From Photorhabdus khanii NC19 (lineage in GTDB: Bacteria; Pseudomonadota; Gammaproteobacteria; Enterobacterales; Enterobacteriaceae): 64,000 bases of DNA. The stretch's first letter is position 1. Each line of letters begins with the position of its first letter. Positions 55,426 to 64,000 of the stretch are shown here, in pieces. The notes beneath the pieces are model-generated. The model had not been told where the DNA came from. It was given only the letters and a program-made list of their open reading frames with translations, and made no database searches. The translations under genes and the position numbers were made by a program. The stretch lies in assembly GCF_000517265.1 (NCBI RefSeq), contig NZ_AYSJ01000017.1:326652-390651 (forward strand), given 5' to 3'.

Positions 55426-55465
55426 ACACCACAGGTGAATACAAAGTTGCTATTACCTGTGGTGT
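55426..55465. terminator. Hairpin between clpA and infA
   Basis: ACACCACAGGT (55426-55436) and ACCTGTGGTGT (55455-55465) pair perfectly over 11 bases with an 18-base loop, between convergent stops. There is no strong U-run. The tRNA gene serW found at this junction in E. coli is not present. Confidence 0.6.
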
Positions 55466-55487
55466 AATACCTGAAAACGGTAATGAA

Positions 55488-55706
<219 letters not shown>

Positions 55707-55863
55707 CTAATCCTCTAAGTTTAATAACCATCGTTTTTAACCGGCAAGATAATGCCGAAAAACCCTCATTATGTAAAGGAATGTTGTCTTTTAAACCACT
55801 ATATTTGCAAATAACTCATGGTTGCATTCCCGCCATAATCAACATTGGTTGGTAAAATGTTGA

Positions 55864-56556
55864 TTATAATTCCAGTACTTGTTGTAACCAGCAGCCAGGT
55901 TTTAATGACCGGTTTCTGAATTGATAAAGATACTGAATAAACTCTTTCCTGGATATTTCCTTTGCTCCCAGTGAAGCAGTGTGATGATTTAGCACCTGGC
56001 AATCAAGCAGTTCACCACCGTATCGCAGAAAATGGTGATAGAAAGCAACGAAAGCGCATTTGGATGCATTCTCCATTCGGCTGAACATAGATTCACCGCA
56101 AAATAAAGTGCCAACGCTGACGCCATACAGGCCGCCGACAATATGTTCACCATACCAGACCTCTACCGAATGCGCCTTTCCTGTCTGGTGTAACTCCTGA
56201 TAACCTTGTTGGATATCCCTGCCTATCCAGGTTCCTTCTTGCCGTTGAGCGCAGTAATGAATCACCTGTTCAAAAGCGTGATTCACCGTAATGCGGTATG
56301 GATGATTGCGCAGAAACCGGCGTAATGTCCGGCCAGTATGCAATTCACCTGGCATGATTATCGCACGTGGATCAGGTGACCACCAAAGCGGTATTTCACT
56401 TGGTAAAAACCAGGGGAAAATTCCTTGATGATAAGCTGCGCTTAACCGCTCAGGGGATAAATCTCCGCCCACTGCCAGCAGGCCGTTCGGCTCCATTAAT
56501 GCCTCTGCTGGGTGAGGGAAGTCATATGGATCATCATCCAGTTGAATTATTGGCAT
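55864..56556 (-). CDS. aat: Leucyl/phenylalanyl-tRNA-protein transferase
   Basis: Adds Leu or Phe to proteins with N-terminal Arg or Lys, creating N-degrons for ClpS-ClpAP. 230 residues. Family segments are [63 protein letters not shown] and [15 protein letters not shown]. It starts 6 bases after the cydC stop and may be cotranscribed with cydDC. Confidence 0.96.
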   Translation of the reverse strand: MPIIQLDDDPYDFPHPAEALMEPNGLLAVGGDLSPERLSAAYHQGIFPWFLPSEIPLWWSPDPRAIIMPGELHTGRTLRRFLRNHPYRITVNHAFEQVIHYCAQRQEGTWIGRDIQQGYQELHQTGKAHSVEVWYGEHIVGGLYGVSVGTLFCGESMFSRMENASKCAFVAFYHHFLRYGGELLDCQVLNHHTASLGAKEISRKEFIQYLYQFRNRSLKPGCWLQQVLEL

Positions 56557-56562
56557 GGTGTA

Positions 56563-58314
56563 TTACAGCTCCGATTCAGGACGAATCTGATATTGCCGCT
56601 GATAAAACTGATAATAGCGGCTTTGTCGAGCCAGTAACTCATTATGCTGGCCTTGTTCAATAATGGTGCCTTCATCCATGACATAAATACGGTCCATATG
56701 GTCAAGACCGTACAGACGGTGGGTAACAATAATCAATGTCTTATGCTGGCAACGTTGGCGTAGTAAGGAGAGAATTTGTTGTTCAGTATCCGCATCAAGC
56801 CCTTCCGTTGGTTCATCTAGTAACATGAGTGGCGCTGAATGCAGTAACGCTCTGGCAATGCCCAGACGGCGCTGTTCACCGCCGGATAACTGACGTCCAC
56901 CTTCGCCCATCCAGCAGTTAAGCCCCTCATCCGTTTCCAGCAGATTGCTTAAACCTACCTGTTTCAGTACAGTTTTCAGCTCATTATCGGCGGCGTTTGG
57001 TTTTGCCAATAATAAATTTTCACGCAACGTATGGCTGAATACATGAACACGTTGTGGAACAACCGATATCATACTGCGTAGAGCCAGTTCGTCATAAACA
57101 GTAATAGGATACTGGTTTAGACAGATAGTGCCTGAATCAGCATCCCAGGCGCGGGTTAGTAACTGTAGCAACGTAGATTTACCACAACCTGTTTTTCCTA
57201 ACAGAGCGATATGTTCTCCTGTTTTCAAACAGAGAGAAATATTTTTCAGGACAGGTAATGGCTGACCGGGGTAAGTGAAACTGAGATTTTTAATGTTAAT
57301 ACTGACTTGCTCTGAACTTTCCGGCCCTGATGCCGGGAAAGTCACTTCCGGTTCTTGTTGCATCAATTGGGAAACGTGGGTTGCAGAGGTAATGACTTGT
57401 CCCAGATGTTGGAATGCAACCGCGACAGGACCTAGGGTTTCAAAAGCAGCAAGCGAACAGAAGACAAACAGAGCAATCAAAGCGCCTGGCTGACTATTAT
57501 CTCCCACACCATTAGCGGCTATCCACAGGATTAATGTGACGGTCATACCGGTGGCAAAAATCATAATTGCCTGTGACAAGCCGGTCAGATTAGTTTGCTG
57601 TTGTTGACGCTTTAGCCAACGTGATTCAACATCCGCCATCGATTCCCGGAAGCGGCCAAGAGCACCGAATACCATCAATTCGGCTTGCCCCTGCAATATT
57701 GCCATGAGTTGGGTGCGGTATTGACCACGCAGAATGGTCAGATCGCGACCGATGTGTTTACCTGCGTGATAAAATACAAATGGCAGCAGGATCAGCAGAG
57801 TTAGCATAATACTGCCAAGGGTATAGGCCAATGTGAGATCCAGAAAACCGAGGCCGAAAGTGAGGACGATGATAACGACAACGGCTGCGAATATCGGTGA
57901 AATTACCCGTAAATAGAGGTGGTCCAACGTTTCAACATCAGCAACTAACCGGTTGAGTAATTCACCCTGGCGAAAACGGGCAATTCCTCCCGGTGAAAGT
58001 GGCAAAATTTTCTGAAAGGCAAATACCCGCAAATGTGCCAGTACACGAAAAGTTGCATCATGGCTGACCAGCCGTTCAGCATAGCGTCCGGCAGTACGAA
58101 GAATAGCGGCGCCACGGACACCTGCGGCCGGTAGCATATAGTTGAATGTATTAAGTCCGGCAAAACCTGCCAGCGCGGTGCCGGCAAGGAACCAACCAGA
58201 CAGCGTCAGTAAGCCTATGCTGGCGAGTAACGTAACAATCACCAGAACCATACCTAAACTGATAAGAAACCAATGGCGGCGATAGAGCGCCAGAAAAGGA
58301 AGCAATACCCGCAT
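56563..58314 (-). CDS. cydC: CydC, ATP-binding/permease subunit of the CydDC exporter
   Basis: Half of the heterodimeric ABC transporter needed for cytochrome bd assembly; it moves glutathione and cysteine and binds heme. 583 residues. The N-terminal membrane domain has six helices and the segment SFNPxx-type is absent, but NYMLPAAGVRGAAILRTAGRYAERLVSHDATFRVL is typical. The nucleotide domain has GKTGCGKSTLLQ, LSGGEQRRLGIARALL and LMLLDEPTEGLDADTE. It follows cydD by 2 bases. Confidence 0.95.
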   Translation of the reverse strand: MRVLLPFLALYRRHWFLISLGMVLVIVTLLASIGLLTLSGWFLAGTALAGFAGLNTFNYMLPAAGVRGAAILRTAGRYAERLVSHDATFRVLAHLRVFAFQKILPLSPGGIARFRQGELLNRLVADVETLDHLYLRVISPIFAAVVVIIVLTFGLGFLDLTLAYTLGSIMLTLLILLPFVFYHAGKHIGRDLTILRGQYRTQLMAILQGQAELMVFGALGRFRESMADVESRWLKRQQQQTNLTGLSQAIMIFATGMTVTLILWIAANGVGDNSQPGALIALFVFCSLAAFETLGPVAVAFQHLGQVITSATHVSQLMQQEPEVTFPASGPESSEQVSINIKNLSFTYPGQPLPVLKNISLCLKTGEHIALLGKTGCGKSTLLQLLTRAWDADSGTICLNQYPITVYDELALRSMISVVPQRVHVFSHTLRENLLLAKPNAADNELKTVLKQVGLSNLLETDEGLNCWMGEGGRQLSGGEQRRLGIARALLHSAPLMLLDEPTEGLDADTEQQILSLLRQRCQHKTLIIVTHRLYGLDHMDRIYVMDEGTIIEQGQHNELLARQSRYYQFYQRQYQIRPESEL

Positions 58315-58316
58315 AA

Positions 58317-60086
58317 CTAAAGCTCCTCACTCCGATAAGATAACAGACGGGCGAATGCTCCCTGAGATTGGCTCAGTGTTTGGTAATCTCCCTGTTCAAT
58401 GATTAACCCCTTTTCCATAACCCAGATCTGATCATATTCCAGCGTTTCTTCCAATTGGTGGGTAACTAACAGGGTCGTCTGATGATGAGATACCTGATTT
58501 AGTGTTTGCATAACCCGTTGTTCGCTATGAGCATCCAGGCTGGCGGCAGGCTCATCCAGTAATAATAATTGGCAAGGTTTCAATAAGGCGCGGGCAACAG
58601 CGAGACGCTGGGCCTGACCAACCGATAGCCGTGCTGCATTATCACCAATGATGGTATTCAGCCCATCAGGTAAATCATTAACAAATTCGGTGACGTATGC
58701 CTGTTCCATAACCTGATGGATTTGTTGTTGATTCGCATCCGGTTGGTTCAGGCGAAGATTATCAAGCAAAGTTTGCTCAGGCAGGTGTGGATTTTGCCCA
58801 ACCCAGCTCAGTTGATCACGCCATTTCTGTGGATCTAACTCACGCAGCTCAGTGCCATTGATTTGTATTGAGCCACGATAGGGCAGGAACCCTAACAATA
58901 AATTCAAGAGTGAGCTTTTACCTGCTCCGCTTTGTCCAACTAATGCGACCCGTTGATTTTTCTCTATAGTAAAATTCAGCGGGCCAGCCAGCAGGTTGCC
59001 ATCGTGAGCCAGAATTTCCAGATTATTAGCGATTATCGTCGGCGAACTTTGGCTACTTAGCGTCTTATCGCCACTCGCAGGTGCATGTTCACCCTCACTG
59101 TTTAGCAAAGTCACCAATGATTCGGCGGCGCCAATCGCCTGTGCTTTGGCGTGATAATAAGTACCAAGATCACGCAGTGGTTGGAAAAATTCCGGGGCGA
59201 GGATTAATACCAGAAAACCAGCAAACAGGGTCACGCCCATACCGTAACTGCCAAAATTAAGCTCACCTAAATAGGCGAAACCAAAATAGACGGCAACGAC
59301 GGCAATAGAAATAGCAGCAAAGAATTCCAGCACCGCTGAAGAGAGGAACGCCATTCTCAGAACTTCCATTGTTTTGCGGCGGAAATCCTCAGTGGATTCG
59401 CTGACTTGTTGTACTTCTGCCTTGCCACGATAAAACAGGCGCAACGTTTCCAGCCCGCGCAGACGATCAAGGAAATTACCGCTCAACCGCCCCAAAGCAA
59501 CAAAGTTTCGCCGGTTGGCATCTGCGGCGCCTAAACCAACCAGTGCCATAAACAGGGGAATAAGCGGAGCAGTCGCGACCAAAATCAGCGCGGCAGCCCA
59601 GTTAACAGGAAATAGGGTGATCAGGATAAGAATAGGAATCATTACGGCGAGATACATCTGTGGCAGATAGCGAGAGTAGTAATCCTGCATATCCTCTATC
59701 TGCTCAAGAATAATCGTGGCCCAGCTACCTGCCGGTTTGCCCTTAACCCATATTGGGCCAAGTTGTTCAAGCTTATCCAATACCATCGCGCGGATTTTCT
59801 GGCGCACGATTTTGCCACAAATAAAACCGATCCGTTCCCGGATAACACTGATTATTGCCCGCAGAGCGAAAGTTGTCGTCAGCATCCAGAATTTATCCAT
59901 GATGTACTCGCGGGGAATGTTATCCATGATTAAAGCTTGCAGAATTGAGGCCAGTAACCAGGCTTGAGTGATAATCAACAAACCACTGATTAAGCCAAAT
60001 AGCATGGACAGGCGGAGCCAGCGCCGGGCCGGAGCACTTTGCTGCTTCAACCAGCGAACCAATTCATACTGTCTTGTTTTGTCCAT
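58317..60086 (-). CDS. cydD: CydD, ATP-binding/permease subunit of the CydDC exporter
   Basis: Partner of CydC in the inner membrane. 589 residues, close to E. coli CydD (588). Six-helix membrane domain with GKPAGSWATIILEQIEDMQDYYSRYLPQM, then an ATPase with GQSGAGKSSLLN, LSVGQAQRLAVARALL and LLLLDEPAASLDAHSEQR. The ATG at 60086 gives MDKTRQYELVRWLKQQS as in relatives; the frame opens earlier at a TTG (60107) without conservation, and the ribosome site is weak. First gene of cydDC, separated from trxB by a terminator. Confidence 0.95.
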   Translation of the reverse strand: MDKTRQYELVRWLKQQSAPARRWLRLSMLFGLISGLLIITQAWLLASILQALIMDNIPREYIMDKFWMLTTTFALRAIISVIRERIGFICGKIVRQKIRAMVLDKLEQLGPIWVKGKPAGSWATIILEQIEDMQDYYSRYLPQMYLAVMIPILILITLFPVNWAAALILVATAPLIPLFMALVGLGAADANRRNFVALGRLSGNFLDRLRGLETLRLFYRGKAEVQQVSESTEDFRRKTMEVLRMAFLSSAVLEFFAAISIAVVAVYFGFAYLGELNFGSYGMGVTLFAGFLVLILAPEFFQPLRDLGTYYHAKAQAIGAAESLVTLLNSEGEHAPASGDKTLSSQSSPTIIANNLEILAHDGNLLAGPLNFTIEKNQRVALVGQSGAGKSSLLNLLLGFLPYRGSIQINGTELRELDPQKWRDQLSWVGQNPHLPEQTLLDNLRLNQPDANQQQIHQVMEQAYVTEFVNDLPDGLNTIIGDNAARLSVGQAQRLAVARALLKPCQLLLLDEPAASLDAHSEQRVMQTLNQVSHHQTTLLVTHQLEETLEYDQIWVMEKGLIIEQGDYQTLSQSQGAFARLLSYRSEEL

Positions 60087-60151
60087 AGGAAAAATTCTGA
60101 TTATCAAAAAGGCTGGACTAGTGTCAGCATCCTGCCGATATGTTACATGCG

Positions 60152-60177
60152 AAAAGACGCTACCGAAATAGCGTCTT
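60152..60177 (-). terminator. Terminator of trxB
   Basis: On the minus strand AAGACGCTA (60177-60169) pairs with TAGCGTCTT (60162-60154) across a 6-base loop and is followed by TTCG. It lies 15 bases past the trxB stop and separates it from cydD. Confidence 0.75.
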
Positions 60178-60191
60178 GAAAGAAAAAGAGT

Positions 60192-61660
<1,469 letters not shown>

Positions 61661-62155
61661 ATGATAGATAATAAAAAACGTCCGGGAAAAGATCTTGATC
61701 GTATAGATCGTAATATCCTCAATGAATTGCAGAAAGATGGTCGAATTTCTAACGTAGAACTGTCTAAACGGGTAGGATTGTCGCCGACTCCTTGTTTGGA
61801 GCGTGTGCGTCGCCTGGAGCGTCAAGGGTTTATTACTGGCTACACCGCATTGTTGAATCCTCATTACCTGGATGCGTCGTTGCTGGTGTTTGTTGAAATC
61901 ACCCTAAACCGTGGGGCACCAGATGTTTTTGAACAATTCAATGCTGCTGTGCAGAAATTGGAAGAGATTCAGGAATGTCATTTGGTTTCCGGTGATTTCG
62001 ATTACTTATTGAAAACCCGCGTACCAGATATGTCAGCGTATCGTAAGTTATTGGGCGAAACTTTGCTGCGTCTGCCAGGTGTTAATGACACTCGCACATA
62101 TGTTGTGATGGAAGAAGTGAAGCAGAGTAACCGTTTGGTCATTAAGACTCGCTGA
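61661..62155 (+). CDS. lrp: Leucine-responsive regulatory protein
   Basis: Global regulator of amino acid metabolism, transport and surface structures; in Photorhabdus and Xenorhabdus Lrp also controls symbiosis and secondary metabolism. 164 residues, as in E. coli and nearly identical to it. The N-terminal helix-turn-helix is LNELQKDGRISNVELSKRVGLSPTPCLERVRRLE; the C-terminal RAM domain binds leucine and forms octamers. It is single, divergent from trxB, and upstream of ftsK. Confidence 0.98.
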   Translation: MIDNKKRPGKDLDRIDRNILNELQKDGRISNVELSKRVGLSPTPCLERVRRLERQGFITGYTALLNPHYLDASLLVFVEITLNRGAPDVFEQFNAAVQKLEEIQECHLVSGDFDYLLKTRVPDMSAYRKLLGETLLRLPGVNDTRTYVVMEEVKQSNRLVIKTR

Positions 62156-62209
62156 AATCTTGTCAAAAAAAATGTACAGGTGCAAAACTGGAAGAACTTA
62201 GGTACACTC

Positions 62210-62225
62210 CTGTTTATGCATACAG
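62210..62225 (+). promoter_or_regulatory. LexA (SOS) box upstream of ftsK
   Basis: CTGTTTATGCATACAG fits the LexA consensus CTGT-N8-ACAG exactly and is palindromic in its outer half-sites. It lies 64 bases before the ftsK start. In E. coli the ftsK promoter (dinH) is also LexA-controlled. Confidence 0.85.
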
Positions 62226-62288
62226 TTTCAACGCTGAGCTATCTCGGCGTTGTTCCGTTAAATCAACAGGAAACCTGGAGAGCCTTTC

Positions 62289-64000
62289 TTGAGCCAGGAA
62301 TATACAGAAGATAAAAATATTAGGTTGAAGAGACTGAGTAGTGGGCGCAGGCTGTTGGAAGCTGTGTTGCTTGTCATTGTTATCCTAGCGGCTTATCTGA
62401 TGGTCGCACTTGTCAGTTTTAACCCTTCTGATCCCAGCTGGTCTCAGACTGCGTGGCATGAACCGGTCCATAATTTGGGTGGTGGTGTTGGTGCATGGTT
62501 GGCCGATACGCTGTTTTCTGCATTCGGTATACTGGCTTATGCCATCCCACCACTAATGATATTGGGTTGCTGGACTGCTTTCAGACAACATGATGACAGA
62601 GAATATGTCGATTTTTTTGTGCTTGCTTTGCGCGTTATTGGTGCATTGGCAATTGTCCTGACTTCATGTGGATTAGCCGCGCTGAATGTTGATGATCTCC
62701 ATTACTTTGCTTCTGGCGGTATTATTGGCAGTCTGTTTGGCAGTGCCATGTTGCCCTGGTTTAGTGAATTGGGCGCGACTCTGGTCTTACTGTGTGTTTG
62801 GGCAATTGGGTTTACGTTATTTACGGGTTGGTCATGGTTGACGATTGCTGAAAAAACCGGGGCAGTGATTCTGGGAGCGATAGGATTTATTACCAACCGC
62901 AGCCGTCATGAGCAAGAATATACTTCATATGATGAAACGGCTATTGAGCTGGAGAGTTCCACCAATGGTAAAACAGAACCCGAATTTACAGCGGTTGATC
63001 ATGATGATGTGTTGTTTACGGCACCTTCAGCCGCGGAATTGGCAAAAGCTGAACTGGATGAACCAGAATCAGTGAAAGCAGAAGCTGAAGGAAAACAGCA
63101 ATCTGATATTCCAACCATTAATATGGCTGATATTGACGCTGAACCTGAAATTCAGGTCAGTATATCTGATGACACTTTATGGTCTCAGTCATTAACAGAA
63201 GAACATGAAAAAAACAGTGACAAACCTGTTCGTTACCTGTTTGAAATTCCTTCTGAATATAATTTTAAACCTGAATCTGAACTTGCTGTTGAAACGGCTC
63301 CAATATTTGAGTTAGCTGGCAACGGGCAAAACAGCAGTGATACCTTCACTTTCACGCCTGAAACAGAGCCAAAAGATATTGCGGCAGCAGCTTCTGCAAC
63401 GGTTATCACAGGCAATTCTCAGGTGAAACGGGGGATCGGGCCAGAACTGCCCCGTCCTAACCCAGTCCGTTTGCCAACCCGCCGTGAACTGTATGGCATC
63501 AAAGTTCCTTCACAGCGTCTTGCAGAACAGCAACAGCGTGAAGAAGAGGCCAGACAACAGATAGATAGTTGTGATGATACTGAGTCTGATAAACAGCAGG
63601 AAGAGCTGTTGCGCCAGCAGTTTCTTGAACAGCAGCATGAGCGTTACCGTATCACTGCGGATATCGAAGAGCAGGCCCAAACTCAGCCTCAGATAGTACA
63701 GAATCAACCGGAACCGGAAAATCAACTTCCAGTGGAAGAACCGGTTCAGACAGAGGTTGTTAAACAGGCGGTTGCGTCGTGGCAACGTGAGCGTTATCAA
63801 GTGCAGGATTACCAGCAGGAAAAAGAACTCTCTACTCTGGAAAGTTTATCGATCTTGAATAACTTCTCACCGGTTGACGATTTAGTTGCAAAAGAGCCGG
63901 CAGAGCCGCTGTTTACGCCTTCTGTTCAATCAGTGCCGGAAAGTTTATCAGAACAGCCCACAGAAATTGCTTTTACACCAGCGTCTGTACACAATGTTGT
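62289..64000 (+). CDS. ftsK: FtsK, DNA translocase of the divisome (5' part)
   Basis: Septal ATPase that pumps DNA toward the dif site and helps assemble the divisome. The frame is open from a TTG at 62289 to the window edge (570 codons). The TTG start is supported by GGAG 8 bases upstream and by the N-terminus (SQEYTEDKN), as in E. coli. Residues 20-200 contain four membrane helices with VSFNPSDPSWSQTAWHEPVHNLGG and GWSWLTIAEK. A long acidic, glutamine-rich linker follows, with the conserved GPELPRPNPVRLPTRRELYGIKVPSQR. The motor domain lies beyond the window. Confidence 0.96.
   Translation, partial: MSQEYTEDKNIRLKRLSSGRRLLEAVLLVIVILAAYLMVALVSFNPSDPSWSQTAWHEPVHNLGGGVGAWLADTLFSAFGILAYAIPPLMILGCWTAFRQHDDREYVDFFVLALRVIGALAIVLTSCGLAALNVDDLHYFASGGIIGSLFGSAMLPWFSELGATLVLLCVWAIGFTLFTGWSWLTIAEKTGAVILGAIGFITNRSRHEQEYTSYDETAIELESSTNGKTEPEFTAVDHDDVLFTAPSAAELAKAELDEPESVKAEAEGKQQSDIPTINMADIDAEPEIQVSISDDTLWSQSLTEEHEKNSDKPVRYLFEIPSEYNFKPESELAVETAPIFELAGNGQNSSDTFTFTPETEPKDIAAAASATVITGNSQVKRGIGPELPRPNPVRLPTRRELYGIKVPSQRLAEQQQREEEARQQIDSCDDTESDKQQEELLRQQFLEQQHERYRITADIEEQAQTQPQIVQNQPEPENQLPVEEPVQTEVVKQAVASWQRERYQVQDYQQEKELSTLESLSILNNFSPVDDLVAKEPAEPLFTPSVQSVPESLSEQPTEIAFTPASVHNV

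Noticed and set aside
55416..55487. Expected serW tRNA gene between clpA and infA
   Set aside because: Only about 70 bases lie between the genes and they form a simple hairpin, not a cloverleaf.

Overview
The window is a chromosomal segment of an enteric gammaproteobacterium, most likely Photorhabdus. The strongest marker is a gene at 36602-36916 whose product closely matches, from memory, the 104-residue crystalline inclusion protein CipA known from that genus. An ERIC repeat, very AT-rich intergenic DNA and E. coli-like housekeeping genes fit this. I saw no rRNA, tRNA, CRISPR array, prophage or intact insertion sequence.

Layout. 1-16 kb: the tail of a membrane protein, a decayed tnpB relic, folE, yeiB, sanA, an orphan 2-oxoglutarate/iron oxygenase in AT-rich DNA, maeA, a candidate 27-residue peptide gene, cdd, yohK/yohJ (both promoter regions have CRP-like palindromes), metG, then mrp, udk, dcd and asmA. 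16-23 kb: yegH and gnd, then an accessory patch with two related beta-rich genes and related hairpins, yeaK, an ERIC element and an iron-type alcohol dehydrogenase. 23-31 kb: the full histidine operon (hisGDCBHAFI) with its leader peptide and attenuator, plus a 49-codon ORF overlapping the hisI stop by 4 bases. 31-34 kb: yeeZ, gstB, dacC. 34-40 kb: a lineage-specific island (a possible three-repeat beta-rich protein, a CipA/CipB-like gene, cipA, an unrecognised gene) and the serine transporter sdaC. 41-64 kb: a block collinear with E. coli: ybjG, the sRNA gene rybB, grxA, ybjC, ybjN, rlmC, artPIQM, lysO, macAB, cspD, clpSA, infA, aat, cydCD, trxB, lrp and the 5' part of ftsK.

How it works together. 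Most genes are core metabolism and cell envelope: pyrimidine salvage (cdd, udk, dcd), folate (folE), histidine synthesis, arginine and serine uptake, lysine export, macrolide-type efflux, N-end-rule proteolysis (clpS/clpA/aat), cytochrome bd assembly (cydDC) and SOS-linked cell division (LexA box before ftsK). RybB, with a near-consensus sigma-E promoter, represses outer-membrane protein mRNAs in relatives. The least described parts are the cip island, where two paralogous genes share an upstream motif and downstream hairpins; the duplicated crystallin-like genes after gnd; and several small ORFs.
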